A stretch of 64,000 bases of DNA from Mycobacterium rhizamassiliense (GTDB lineage Bacteria > Actinomycetota > Actinomycetes > Mycobacteriales > Mycobacteriaceae). Position 1 is the stretch's first letter; every line of letters begins with the position of its first letter. The stretch is from the NCBI RefSeq assembly GCF_900157375.1, contig NZ_LT721901.1, forward strand, positions 676,365 through 740,364, written 5' to 3'. Positions 26,363-33,649 of the stretch are shown piece by piece. The notes under the pieces are model-generated. The model was not told the DNA's origin, did no database searches, and was given only the letters and a program-made list of their open reading frames with translations. The translations under genes and the position numbers were made by a program.

Positions 26363-27373
26363 CTAGCCGTTGAATTCGCGCGACTGGAACTTGTGCGTGC
26401 CCTCGAGGTCGTCGAGGATCGCGGCCTGCGCCTCTTTCGGCAGCGTGTGCAGCATCTCGCGCACGCGCGCCTGGCGCCGCGCGACGCCCTTACGCTCCGG
26501 CATGCCCGGTGTCGCAAGGATCTGCGGGGGCACACCCTCGACTTCCTCGGTGCCCCCGGAGTGGTGGCCGGCGTCGACCATGGCCTGCTCTTCGGCCATG
26601 GTGGCCTCGTCCTTCTCCTCGGACATGCCGATGGGCCCGATGCGACGGCCATTGAGGAACTGCCGCACCACCGGCTCGTCGCTGGTCAGCAGGACCTCGC
26701 GCGGGCCGAACATCACCAGATGCTTGCGGAACAACATGCCGATGTTGTCAGGCACGGTGCGGGCGACGCTGATGTTGTGCGTCACGATCAGGATGGTGGC
26801 GTCGATCTGGGCGTTGATGTCGAGGATCAGCTGGCTCAGGTAGGCGGTACGGACCGGATCCAGACCGGAGTCGGGCTCGTCGCAGAGGATGATCTGCGGG
26901 TCGAGGACCAGGGCGCGGGCCAGGCCGGCACGCTTGCGCATACCACCGGAGATCTCGCCGGGGAACTTCTTCTCGTCGCCGCCGAGGCCGACCATTTCCA
27001 GCTTCTCCATGACGATGTCACGGATCTCGCTTTCCTTCTTCTTGGTGTGCTCGCGAAGCGGGAACGCGGTGTTGTCGTAGAGGTTCATCGAACCGAACAG
27101 CGCGCCGTCCTGGAACAGCACGCCGAACAGCGTCCGGATCTCGTAGAGCTCCTTGGCCGAACATTCGAGGATGTCAGTGCCGTCGATGATGATCGAGCCG
27201 CGCTCGGGCCGCAGCAGTCCGATCAACGACTTCAGGAACACCGACTTGCCCGTACCCGAGGGGCCCAGCAAAACGCTGACCTCGCCTTGCGGGATGTCGA
27301 GGGTGACGTCTTCCCAAATCCTCGAGGAGCCGAAGGATTTCGTCAGGCCGTTGACCTCGATAGCGACGCCCAT
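26363..27373 (-). CDS. mceG: ABC transporter ATPase energising Mce transporters
   Basis: The protein has 336 residues (Mkl, Rv0655-like). Walker A is GPSGTGKS (about 38-45), the signature is SGGMRKRAG (about 142-150), Walker B is IILCDEPDSG (about 160-169) and the switch His is in VTHN. The C-terminal ~95 residues with GMSEEKDEATMAEEQ form the extension typical of MceG. It supplies ATP hydrolysis to the Mce lipid importers, whose other parts are encoded elsewhere. ATG 27373 has a good upstream site, GGAAGGA. An upstream GTG at 27443 encodes RYSDSCHTKG, but it is in a different frame. Confidence 0.93.
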   Translation of the reverse strand: MGVAIEVNGLTKSFGSSRIWEDVTLDIPQGEVSVLLGPSGTGKSVFLKSLIGLLRPERGSIIIDGTDILECSAKELYEIRTLFGVLFQDGALFGSMNLYDNTAFPLREHTKKKESEIRDIVMEKLEMVGLGGDEKKFPGEISGGMRKRAGLARALVLDPQIILCDEPDSGLDPVRTAYLSQLILDINAQIDATILIVTHNISVARTVPDNIGMLFRKHLVMFGPREVLLTSDEPVVRQFLNGRRIGPIGMSEEKDEATMAEEQAMVDAGHHSGGTEEVEGVPPQILATPGMPERKGVARRQARVREMLHTLPKEAQAAILDDLEGTHKFQSREFNG

Positions 27374-27553
27374 AGGAGATCCTTCCGTCCACGCTTGTGC
27401 CTGCTACCTGCCCCTTTGTGTGGCATGAGTCACTGTAGCGCACGCTCGGGACCGCGCATCATGGTTGCACAGCACCGGAGCTAAAAATTCGCTGACCTGA
27501 GACCCACCCCGGCTAGCAGGGTAATGGGCCCGCGAGCGACCGGTGGACGGCGG

Positions 27554-29068
27554 TCAGGAAGTCGGCGCCCAGTTGCCGTGAAAGCCCATCGGAACCCGCT
27601 GCGGCAGGTGCACGGTCGCCGCCGACTCGAGGGTCTGCGCGTCCAGCAACAGCAATTGGCCTTCGTCGCGGCCCCGGTGATAGCCGTAGCCCATCAGCAC
27701 CCCGTCGTCCTCGGCGGCCTGTCCGCCGCCGCGCGCCGGGTTGGGCACGAAGCACATCTCGCCGAGCAGCAGGTCGGGGTCCAGCGCGGCGACCTCGCTC
27801 GAGCCGGTCGCGTAGTCGTGCTTGTACAGCGCCGACGACGCCTCCGAGCCAGCTGCGCCAACGAAGCCCCCGCCGATGCCGACGGTGTAGCCGAACCGGT
27901 GGCGGCCGCCCAGCAGCGACTCGTTGATCCGCGGGAACTCCTGCGAACGGTCGTCGCGGCATTCGGTGTGCACGCTGCCGGTGGCCAGGTTGAGGGTCCA
28001 GCGGTCCAGCGTCGGGGCGACGTCCCCGGGCCCGCGCCGGTCGCGGTCGAACATCCGCGAGTAGCGCACCACGTCGAGGATCAAGAACTCGACCCCGTCG
28101 CGTAGCTCCGAGTAGGCGTTGAGCGGGTGGTAGACGTAGCAGGGTTCGATATCGAACCAGCGCATGTCGTCATTGCCCCCGTCGCGCGGCATCACCCCGA
28201 TGCGCGCCGGGTAGCGGGGATCCCACGCGTACGGCATGCCCGCTGCGCGCCGCCGGCCGCTGTTGGCCCGCGCCGCGATCGGGCTCGGGATCCGGACCCG
28301 CCCGAGCAGCGACTCGACGACGAGCCGGGCCGGCAGTTGCAGCCAGCGTGGCATCGACACGGGCAGCACCTGAACCGGGTCGAACGTCACCGGCAGGTCG
28401 TAGATCACGACGTACTTGTCGGTCAGTGAGAAGTCGTGCATCATCGGCGATCCGCTCACGGCGATGTCCACCGTTTTGCGGGCGTGCCCGTCCGCGCCGA
28501 TCACCGAGTACTGCACGGTGCGCCCGCGCGCGAACGAATAGGACACCGCATGGAGTTCGCCGCTTCGCGGATCCCGGTGCGGATGGGCGGTGTAGCCGCC
28601 GGCCAGGGTGCCGTCGAAATCGCAGGTGCCGACGGTGCCCAGCTCGTCGGTGAGTTCGTAGTTGGCGACGCCGCCTTCGACAAGCGCCAGGGTCCGCCCG
28701 GCGTGGGTCAACACGTTGGTGTTGGCGCCCAGGCCCAGCATCCCGGTCCGCGGGTCGATGCGCCCGGGCTCCGGCTCGCCGAGCGTGCGGCACACCGCAG
28801 GGCTGCGGACCCAGCGGTTGCGGTACCAGCACGCCTGCCCGTCGCGCAGCGACACCCCGTGCACCATGCCGTCGCCGGTGAACCAGTGATAGGTGGCCGG
28901 ATCGACCTCGGCGGCGGGGTTGGGGCCGTTGCGCAGGTAGCGCCCGTCCAGGTGCTCGGGAAGGTGGCCGGTGACCTTGAGATCGGTCGCGGTCACCTCC
29001 GCCTGCACCGGAGCCAAGAAACCCTCGAGATACGGATTGCCGGGCGTGACGGTTTCGATGGTCGTCAT
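27554..29068 (-). CDS. carotenoid cleavage oxygenase (Rv0654-like)
   Basis: The protein has 504 residues, the size of carotenoid/apocarotenoid 15,15'-type dioxygenases. These use one iron held by four histidines to split conjugated double bonds. The four expected His lie in TAHPHRDPRSG (about 163), MMHDFSLTDKYV (about 215), CYVYHPLNAYSE (about 295) and the C-terminal MGFHGNW. It is divergent from a TetR regulator, with a 13-bp palindrome between them, so the pair probably forms a regulated unit. No carotenoid synthesis genes are in the window. Confidence 0.9.
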   Translation of the reverse strand: MTTIETVTPGNPYLEGFLAPVQAEVTATDLKVTGHLPEHLDGRYLRNGPNPAAEVDPATYHWFTGDGMVHGVSLRDGQACWYRNRWVRSPAVCRTLGEPEPGRIDPRTGMLGLGANTNVLTHAGRTLALVEGGVANYELTDELGTVGTCDFDGTLAGGYTAHPHRDPRSGELHAVSYSFARGRTVQYSVIGADGHARKTVDIAVSGSPMMHDFSLTDKYVVIYDLPVTFDPVQVLPVSMPRWLQLPARLVVESLLGRVRIPSPIAARANSGRRRAAGMPYAWDPRYPARIGVMPRDGGNDDMRWFDIEPCYVYHPLNAYSELRDGVEFLILDVVRYSRMFDRDRRGPGDVAPTLDRWTLNLATGSVHTECRDDRSQEFPRINESLLGGRHRFGYTVGIGGGFVGAAGSEASSALYKHDYATGSSEVAALDPDLLLGEMCFVPNPARGGGQAAEDDGVLMGYGYHRGRDEGQLLLLDAQTLESAATVHLPQRVPMGFHGNWAPTS

Positions 29069-29080
29069 GGCTGAGCTCCT

Positions 29081-29093
29081 ATAACATTGTTAT
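29081..29093. promoter_or_regulatory. palindromic operator between oxygenase and TetR gene
   Basis: ATAACATTGTTAT is a perfect palindrome apart from its central base. It lies in the short gap between the divergent starts of the carotenoid oxygenase (29068) and the TetR gene (29131). A further half-site, GTTAT, is at 29100-29104. The AT-rich sequence may also include promoter elements. Binding by the adjacent TetR protein is inferred. Confidence 0.55.
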
Positions 29094-29130
29094 TTCAGCG
29101 TTATTGAGACAGTACGCTCCCAATGAGAAG

Positions 29131-29823
29131 ATGGCAACGATGACTTCGGAGATGCAGCCCGGCGTGCGCGACGTTCGCGAGGAGATGCTGCACGCCGCCG
29201 TCGGCCTGCTCGACGGTCAGGGGCCCGACGCCCTGCAGGCCCGCAAGGTGGCGAGTGCGGCGGGCACTTCGACGATGGCGCTCTACACCCACTTCGGCGG
29301 CATGCAGGGGCTCATCGCCGCGGTCGCCGAGGAGAGCCTGCGCCAGTTCGACGCCGCATTGTCGGTGCCCCCGACAGACGACCCGGTGGCCGACTTGATG
29401 GCGACCGGTATGGCCTATCGGGGCTACGCCATCGAGCGCCCGCACATGTATCGGCTGATGTTCGGCAGCACCAGCGCCCACGGCATCAACGCTCCGGCGG
29501 GCAACATGCTGCACCTGACGGTCGCCGAGATCGAGCGGGACATCCCGAGCTTCGCGCACGTGGTGCGCGGGATGCATCGGTGCATGGTGGCCGGCCGGAT
29601 CACCGTGGGCGCCGCCGACGACGATGCGGCCGTGGTGGCCACCGCGGCCCAATTCTGGGCGCTGATGCACGGTTTTGTGATGCTCGAACTCGCTGGCTTC
29701 TACGGCGACGACGGCGCGGCGCTCGCGCCGGTGCTCGGCGCGATGACTACGAATCTGTTTGTCGCCCTGGGTGATTCAGCCGAACGGGTGGCACGGTCGG
29801 TGCAGACGGCGATCGCGGGCTGA
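29131..29823 (+). CDS. TetR-family transcriptional regulator (Rv0653c-like)
   Basis: The protein has about 230 residues. The N-terminal helix-turn-helix is EEMLHAAVGLLDGQG ... VASAAGTSTMALYTHFGG (about residues 15-55), followed by a TetR C-terminal ligand domain. Start choice: GAGAAG directly abuts ATG 29131, whereas ATG 29140 has the better 9-bp spacing. The difference is three residues. It is divergent from the carotenoid oxygenase and convergent with rplL, from which it is separated by a shared terminator. It probably controls the oxygenase. Confidence 0.88.
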   Translation: MATMTSEMQPGVRDVREEMLHAAVGLLDGQGPDALQARKVASAAGTSTMALYTHFGGMQGLIAAVAEESLRQFDAALSVPPTDDPVADLMATGMAYRGYAIERPHMYRLMFGSTSAHGINAPAGNMLHLTVAEIERDIPSFAHVVRGMHRCMVAGRITVGAADDDAAVVATAAQFWALMHGFVMLELAGFYGDDGAALAPVLGAMTTNLFVALGDSAERVARSVQTAIAG

Positions 29824-29828
29824 ATACA

Positions 29829-29862
29829 CAAAACCCCCGGGACCACGGTCCCGGGGGTTTTG
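29829..29862. terminator. bidirectional terminator between TetR gene and rplL
   Basis: A 16-bp perfect inverted repeat (29829-29844 with 29847-29862, core CCCCCGGGACC) is flanked by A4 and T4, so it can stop transcription from both directions. It lies 5 bp after the TetR stop and 12 bp beyond the rplL stop. Confidence 0.85.
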
Positions 29863-29874
29863 CGCGAAACGGAA

Positions 29875-30270
29875 CTACTTGACGGTGACCGTGGCGCCGG
29901 CGGCCTCGAGCTTGCCCTTGGCTTCCTCGGCGGCCTCCTTGGCGACCTTCTCCAGCAGCGGCTTGGGGGCGCCGTCGACCAGGTCCTTGGCTTCCTTGAG
30001 GCCCAGGCCCGAAACGATCTCGCGGACGACCTTGATGACGCCGATCTTCTTGTCGCCGGCGGCCTCGAGGATGACGTCGAATTCCGACTGCTCCTCGGCG
30101 GCCTCGGCGGCGGCGCCACCGGCGGCCGGGGCACCGGCAGCGGCGACGGCGACGGGGGCGGCCGCGGTGACCTCGAAGGTGTCCTCGAACTTCTTGACGA
30201 AGTCCGACAGCTCCAACAGGGTCATTTCCTTGAACACGTCGAGCAGGTCGTCAGTGGATATCTTTGCCAT
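29875..30270 (-). CDS. rplL: 50S ribosomal protein L7/L12
   Basis: The protein has 131 residues. The N-terminal dimerisation part ([20 protein letters not shown]) is followed by an Ala/Gly-rich hinge (about 42-60) and the C-terminal factor-binding domain with [25 protein letters not shown]. It forms the ribosomal stalk that recruits GTPase factors. It is second in the rplJ-rplL operon, 51 bp after rplJ. Confidence 0.97.
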   Translation of the reverse strand: MAKISTDDLLDVFKEMTLLELSDFVKKFEDTFEVTAAAPVAVAAAGAPAAGGAAAEAAEEQSEFDVILEAAGDKKIGVIKVVREIVSGLGLKEAKDLVDGAPKPLLEKVAKEAAEEAKGKLEAAGATVTVK

Positions 30271-30321
30271 GGTTGTGGGTCCTTCCTAGTTTCCCTGGAT
30301 GTCTTGGGTTGCGGGTTGGTT

Positions 30322-30990
30322 TTATTCGGCGTCAGCCGGTGCTTCGGTGGTTTCCGCGGGTGCCTCTGCAGCCGGCTCTTCGGCGGCAGGTGCCTCCGCG
30401 GCCGGTGCCTCTTCGGCGGGTGCTTCGGCAGCGGGTGCGGCCTCGGCGGCGGGCGCTTCGGCAGCGGGTGCGGCCTCGGCGGGCTTCTTCTCCTGCAGCG
30501 CGGCCAGCAGGCGAGCCATCTGCGAGGCAGGAGCGTTGAACAGCCCGGCCGCCTTCGCCAGGTTGCCCTTCATCGCGCCGGCCAGCTTGGCCAGCAGCAC
30601 CTCGCGCGACTCCAGGTCGGCGATGCGCTCGACCTCGGCGACGGTCAACGGCTGGCCGTCCATGTAGCCGCCCTTGATGACCAGCGCCGCGTTCTCCTTG
30701 GCGAAGGTCTTGAGGGCCTTGGCGGCGTCGACGGGCTCGCCGCTGACGAACGCGATGGCCGTCGGGCCGGCGAACAGCTCGTCGAGCCCCTGGACCCCGG
30801 CTTCCGACGCGGCCCGCTTGATCAGCGTGTTCTTGGCGACCGTGTAGGTAGCCGAACCCGACAGCGACCGCCGTAGCTCGGCGAGCGCGGCGACCGTCAA
30901 CCCGCGGTATTCGGTGATCAGGGTCGCCGTCGACCCCGTGAACTGCTCTGTGATCTCAGCAACGGCGGTGGCCTTGTCAGCCTTGGCCAT
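30322..30990 (-). CDS. rplJ: 50S ribosomal protein L10 with long Ala/Glu/Pro tail
   Basis: Residues 1 to about 168 are a normal L10 ([17 protein letters not shown] ... [21 protein letters not shown]), the base of the L7/L12 stalk. The last ~50 residues are an extension of repeated A-E-A-P-A units, longer than the 178-residue M. tuberculosis L10 as I recall it. The DNA there contains a 33-bp repeat. The start has a strong GAGGAGG site. A ~220-nt leader precedes the gene. Confidence 0.95.
   Translation of the reverse strand: MAKADKATAVAEITEQFTGSTATLITEYRGLTVAALAELRRSLSGSATYTVAKNTLIKRAASEAGVQGLDELFAGPTAIAFVSGEPVDAAKALKTFAKENAALVIKGGYMDGQPLTVAEVERIADLESREVLLAKLAGAMKGNLAKAAGLFNAPASQMARLLAALQEKKPAEAAPAAEAPAAEAAPAAEAPAEEAPAAEAPAAEEPAAEAPAETTEAPADAE
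30422..30482. repeat. 33-bp period repeat in the rplJ tail
   Basis: A 28-bp block beginning GCTTCGGCAGCGGGTGCGG occurs at 30422-30449 and again at 30455-30482, a period of 33 bp or 11 codons. Degenerate copies continue on the lower-coordinate side. It encodes the A/E/P-rich tail of L10. Confidence 0.8.
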
Positions 30991-31129
30991 GCATACCTCC
31001 TCGGTGGAAAGTCTCCAGCGCTCTGTGCTCCAGTGTGCTGTGCTCTGTGATCACCGAGAAACGACGAACGCCCCGGCGCAGGAATCGGCCGGGGCGTTGA
31101 GATGCACCGGCGCGCGCGCCGGCGGTCAT
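30977..31129 (-). CDS. possible 50-codon upstream reading frame in the rplJ leader
   Basis: An ATG at 31129 is preceded by a near-perfect ribosome site (GCAGGAGGACGAGGC). It opens a 50-codon frame rich in Arg (begins [14 protein letters not shown]). The frame contains the leader hairpin and ends in a TGA that overlaps the start of rplJ in another frame. GC at third codon positions is only about 60 percent, lower than in real genes here, so it may be incidental. If translated, it would couple leader structure to rplJ translation. Confidence 0.25.
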   Translation of the reverse strand: MTAGARAGASQRPGRFLRRGVRRFSVITEHSTLEHRALETFHRGGMHGQG

Positions 31130-31211
31130 GCCTCGTCCTCCTGCGTGGGCCGCCGGGATGCTCCCGGACCTTCAACCGATTGCTCGGTGACCGACGGTCT
31201 TCGGTGGATCG
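30991..31211 (-). promoter_or_regulatory. rplJ 5' leader, candidate L10 autoregulatory leader
   Basis: This is a long untranslated leader between the predicted promoter and rplJ. Its main structure is an 11-bp hairpin with arms 31067-31077 and 31088-31098 (AACGCCCCGGC), followed on the minus strand by a T-rich run. In many bacteria the L10-L12 complex binds such a leader to repress its own operon. Membership of the L10 leader family is inferred from position and form only. Confidence 0.45.
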
Positions 31212-31217
31212 CCGACC

Positions 31218-31247
31218 AGAATAGCGTGCAGACCCGCGGTCGGCCAA
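31218..31247 (-). promoter_or_regulatory. candidate rplJ promoter
   Basis: On the minus strand TTGGCC (31242-31247) and TATTCT (31218-31223) are separated by 18 bp, a fair match to a housekeeping sigma promoter. The start of transcription would be near 31211. Confidence 0.45.
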
Positions 31248-31258
31248 AACGACCGATC

Positions 31259-31699
31259 TCAGGTGACGGCGAACGCCAGCATCGCGAAGAGCACCAGCAG
31301 GGCGACGACGCGCACCTGATGCAGCCGGTCCCACCGCGCCGCGAGCTCGCGGGACACCTCGCCGGTGGCCGGCCACTTCGCGATGCGGGTGTTGATGGGC
31401 ACCAGCATCGTCACCGTCAGCAGCACCACCGCGGCCAGCAGCCCCGCCGCGCCGCCGCACAGCCAGCCGCGGATCCCGCCGCCGGCCCGCACCGTGGCGA
31501 CGGCCAGCAGGAGCAGGGAGCCGACGTACCAGAACGGCATCACCGCACCCAGCACCCGTGCGGCACGGCCGCGCGCCGCACGGAAGGCGTCGTCGGGCAG
31601 CCTGGCGATGAGCGGAGTGAAGAACACCGCGACCGCCAACTCGACGCCCACCATCGGGCCGGTGATCAGGACGGCAAGCGCATCCAGGTTGTCGTTCAT
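31259..31699 (-). CDS. DUF1772 (anthrone oxygenase-like) membrane protein
   Basis: From ATG 31699 the protein has 146 residues. About four hydrophobic helices are visible (residues roughly 4-25, 48-70, 76-100 and 125-145), the DUF1772 layout. A longer start at 31735 would run into the operator, so the shorter one is preferred. DUF1772 proteins include anthrone-oxygenase-like enzymes, but the function here is unknown. It is divergent from an HxlR regulator with shared operator repeats, which suggests it is the target of that regulator. Confidence 0.75.
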   Translation of the reverse strand: MNDNLDALAVLITGPMVGVELAVAVFFTPLIARLPDDAFRAARGRAARVLGAVMPFWYVGSLLLLAVATVRAGGGIRGWLCGGAAGLLAAVVLLTVTMLVPINTRIAKWPATGEVSRELAARWDRLHQVRVVALLVLFAMLAFAVT

Positions 31700-31721
31700 G
31701 ACATCGATCCTGGCTGTTAAG

Positions 31722-31755
31722 CTGACAAATATCAAGGTACTGACAAATTAGTCAG
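31722..31755. promoter_or_regulatory. HxlR-type operator repeats
   Basis: The 9-mer CTGACAAAT occurs twice in direct orientation, at 31722-31730 and 31740-31748 (18-bp period). The second copy is also the left arm of an inverted repeat, CTGAC-AAATTA-GTCAG, at 31740-31755. It sits exactly between the divergent DUF1772 and HxlR genes. This is a typical binding arrangement for a dimeric winged-helix regulator. Confidence 0.6.
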
Positions 31756-31779
31756 CACTGCGCGAGGCCGGGAGCTGCG

Positions 31780-32124
31780 GTGGCGGTATCGAAAAAGGAA
31801 CTGAGCGACTGCCCGATCGACGCCGCGCTGTCGGTGATCGACGGCCGCTGGAAGGGCACGATCCTATGGCGGCTTTGCGACGGGCCGATGCGCACGGCCG
31901 AACTGCGCCGCAGCATTCCCGGCATCACCGAACGGATGCTCATCCGGCATCTCCACGAACTGGTCGACGCCGGCATCATCGAGCGCCACGACGCCAGGAC
32001 GGTGCCGCCCTGCGTGCACTATTCGATCTCGAAATACGGCATGACGCTGACGCCGGTGCTGCAAACCCTCTGCGACTGGGGACGAAAGCACATGCGGCGC
32101 AACGGATTCAGCGCCGCGGGCTAG
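31780..32124 (+). CDS. HxlR-family winged-helix regulator
   Basis: The protein has 114 residues with the complete HxlR signature: Cys near the N-terminus (LSDCPIDAAL, Cys11), DGRWKGTILWRL, MRTAELRRSIPGITERMLIRHL as recognition region, and the wing ending VHYSISKYGMTLTPVL. The start is GTG at 31780. Many HxlR proteins with a conserved Cys sense electrophiles or redox change. The stop overlaps the stop of the convergent ROK gene (shared CTAG). It probably regulates the divergent DUF1772 gene. Confidence 0.9.
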   Translation: MAVSKKELSDCPIDAALSVIDGRWKGTILWRLCDGPMRTAELRRSIPGITERMLIRHLHELVDAGIIERHDARTVPPCVHYSISKYGMTLTPVLQTLCDWGRKHMRRNGFSAAG

Positions 32125-33026
32125 ACGCCGGCGAGCCTGGCCGCGCCGACCAGGCCGGCCTGACCGCCCAGCTCGGCGGGCACCACACGCAGGGCGGTCA
32201 GGAAGTCCAGCCGGGCATAGTCGGCCAGCGCGGCGCGCAGCGGGTCGAACAGCAGGCCGCCGGACTGGGCGACGCCTCCCCCGATGACGACGAGGTCCAG
32301 GTCGCACGCCGCCCCTACCGAGGCGATCATCGCCGCGAGCGCACGCGCGCCCCGGTGAAACGCCCGCAGGGCGACGGCATCGCCGCTCGCCGCGGCGTCG
32401 GCCAGCGCATGGGCGTCGGCGTCGGGCGGCGCGGACCAGCCGTTGGCCCGCGCCCAGCGCACCAGCCAGGGACCCGCGGCCACGGTTTCGACGCAGCCCC
32501 GCCCGCCGCACGAGCACCGCTCGCCGTCCTGTTCGACCACCACGTGACCGACGTGTCCCGCGTTGCCGGTACGCCCGGCATACGGCGCCCCGTTGAGCAC
32601 CAGCCCGCCGCCCACCCCGGTGGACACCACCATGCCCAGCAGGAAGCCGGCGCCGCGCCCGGCGCCGCGCCAGTGCTCGCCCAGGGCCATGCACACGCCG
32701 TCGCCGCCGAGCCGCACGGGGACGCCGGGCACCGCGGCGGCGACCCGGTCGGCCAACGGGAAGCCGTCCCAGCCCGGGATGTTGATCGGGTTGACGGTCC
32801 CGCTGTTCAGGTCGATGGGGCCCGAGCAGGCGATGCCGACCGCGCGGACCGCCCCGCCGGCTTCGCGCAGCGCGCCGGCGATCATCGCCGCGACGGCCGC
32901 CCAGACCTGCTCGGCGGAACCGCCGGGCGGCGTGGGGCAGGTGGCGGTGTGCACGAGTGCCCCGCGGGCGTCGGCCAGACCGGCGGCGACCTTGGTGCCG
33001 CCGATATCCAGGCAGAGGGTCAGCAC
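32121..33026 (-). CDS. ROK-family sugar kinase (Rv0650-like)
   Basis: From GTG 33026 the protein has 301 residues and starts directly with LTLCLDIGGTKVAAG, the phosphate-binding loop. The ROK zinc motif CSCGGRGCVE is near residue 165 and is preceded by GNAGHVGHVVVEQDG, which carries the conserved His. ROK proteins of this size without a DNA-binding domain are usually glucokinase or N-acetylhexosamine kinases. The gene lies 5 bp after the SurA-like gene and the alpha-mannosidase, so it may phosphorylate released sugar, which is inference. Confidence 0.88.
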   Translation of the reverse strand: MLTLCLDIGGTKVAAGLADARGALVHTATCPTPPGGSAEQVWAAVAAMIAGALREAGGAVRAVGIACSGPIDLNSGTVNPINIPGWDGFPLADRVAAAVPGVPVRLGGDGVCMALGEHWRGAGRGAGFLLGMVVSTGVGGGLVLNGAPYAGRTGNAGHVGHVVVEQDGERCSCGGRGCVETVAAGPWLVRWARANGWSAPPDADAHALADAAASGDAVALRAFHRGARALAAMIASVGAACDLDLVVIGGGVAQSGGLLFDPLRAALADYARLDFLTALRVVPAELGGQAGLVGAARLAGV

Positions 33027-33031
33027 GGCGA

Positions 33032-33649
33032 TCAGTGCCGGTGGACGTTGTCGGGTTGGCGGGGATCGCCGGGATGCTCGTAGCCGGGGGCGAGCTGCAC
33101 CAGCGCGGCCCGCCGCGCGTCCAGCCACACTCGGAAGGCCCGCCGCCGCGCGGCGGCGCGCAGGTGCTCGACTACCTGCGACCGCACCTGCCGCAGGGGC
33201 GGGGCGGTGGGCTGCGCGATGCGCCAGCCGTGCGGCCCGGGACGCTGCTCGGCGAACCGGAGCGGGTTGCGGGCGTGATAGCCCGCTACCTCGTCGTCGC
33301 CTACATCCACGCCCGCGGTGACGGCGGCGAACAGCGCCCGCGCCCGCGGGTCCGCCAAGGCGGCCGCGGCCACGCTGCCGATTTCGAGCCGGGCCGTGAC
33401 GTCGGGCAGCACCTCGTCCTCGGCCGGCGCCCCGGCAGCGGTGAGCCCGCGCGCGGCGGCCTCGGCGGCCACCACGCGTTCGGTCACGATCAGTTGAGTG
33501 AGCCAGCGCCGCAGCTGGCGGCCCTCGCTGGTGTCAACGGTAGGCAGCGCGGCGGCGCGCGCACCGCGGCGCAGCCGCGCCTCGGCCGCGTCCACTTCCG
33601 CGACCGCCACCGGGCTGCCGGCGACGGTGGCGACCAGCTCGAAGCTCAT
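33032..33649 (-). CDS. SurA N-terminal-like protein at the fabD2 (Rv0649) position
   Basis: From ATG 33649 (MSFELVATVAGSPVAV) the protein has 205 residues. The ATG overlaps the mannosidase stop by 4 bp. It has the pattern of SurA/PpiC chaperone domains: VAGSPVAVAEVDAAEARLR at the N-terminus, a helical region with RQLRRWLTQLIVTERVVAAEA, then DDEVAGYHARNPLRFAEQ and a C-terminal helix ARRRAFRVWLDARR. The PPIase domain usual between the last two parts is missing. The syntenic Rv0649 carries the name fabD2 (malonyltransferase), but no GHSxG motif is present here. No signal peptide is seen. Function is unknown. Confidence 0.7.
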   Translation of the reverse strand: MSFELVATVAGSPVAVAEVDAAEARLRRGARAAALPTVDTSEGRQLRRWLTQLIVTERVVAAEAAARGLTAAGAPAEDEVLPDVTARLEIGSVAAAALADPRARALFAAVTAGVDVGDDEVAGYHARNPLRFAEQRPGPHGWRIAQPTAPPLRQVRSQVVEHLRAAARRRAFRVWLDARRAALVQLAPGYEHPGDPRQPDNVHRH

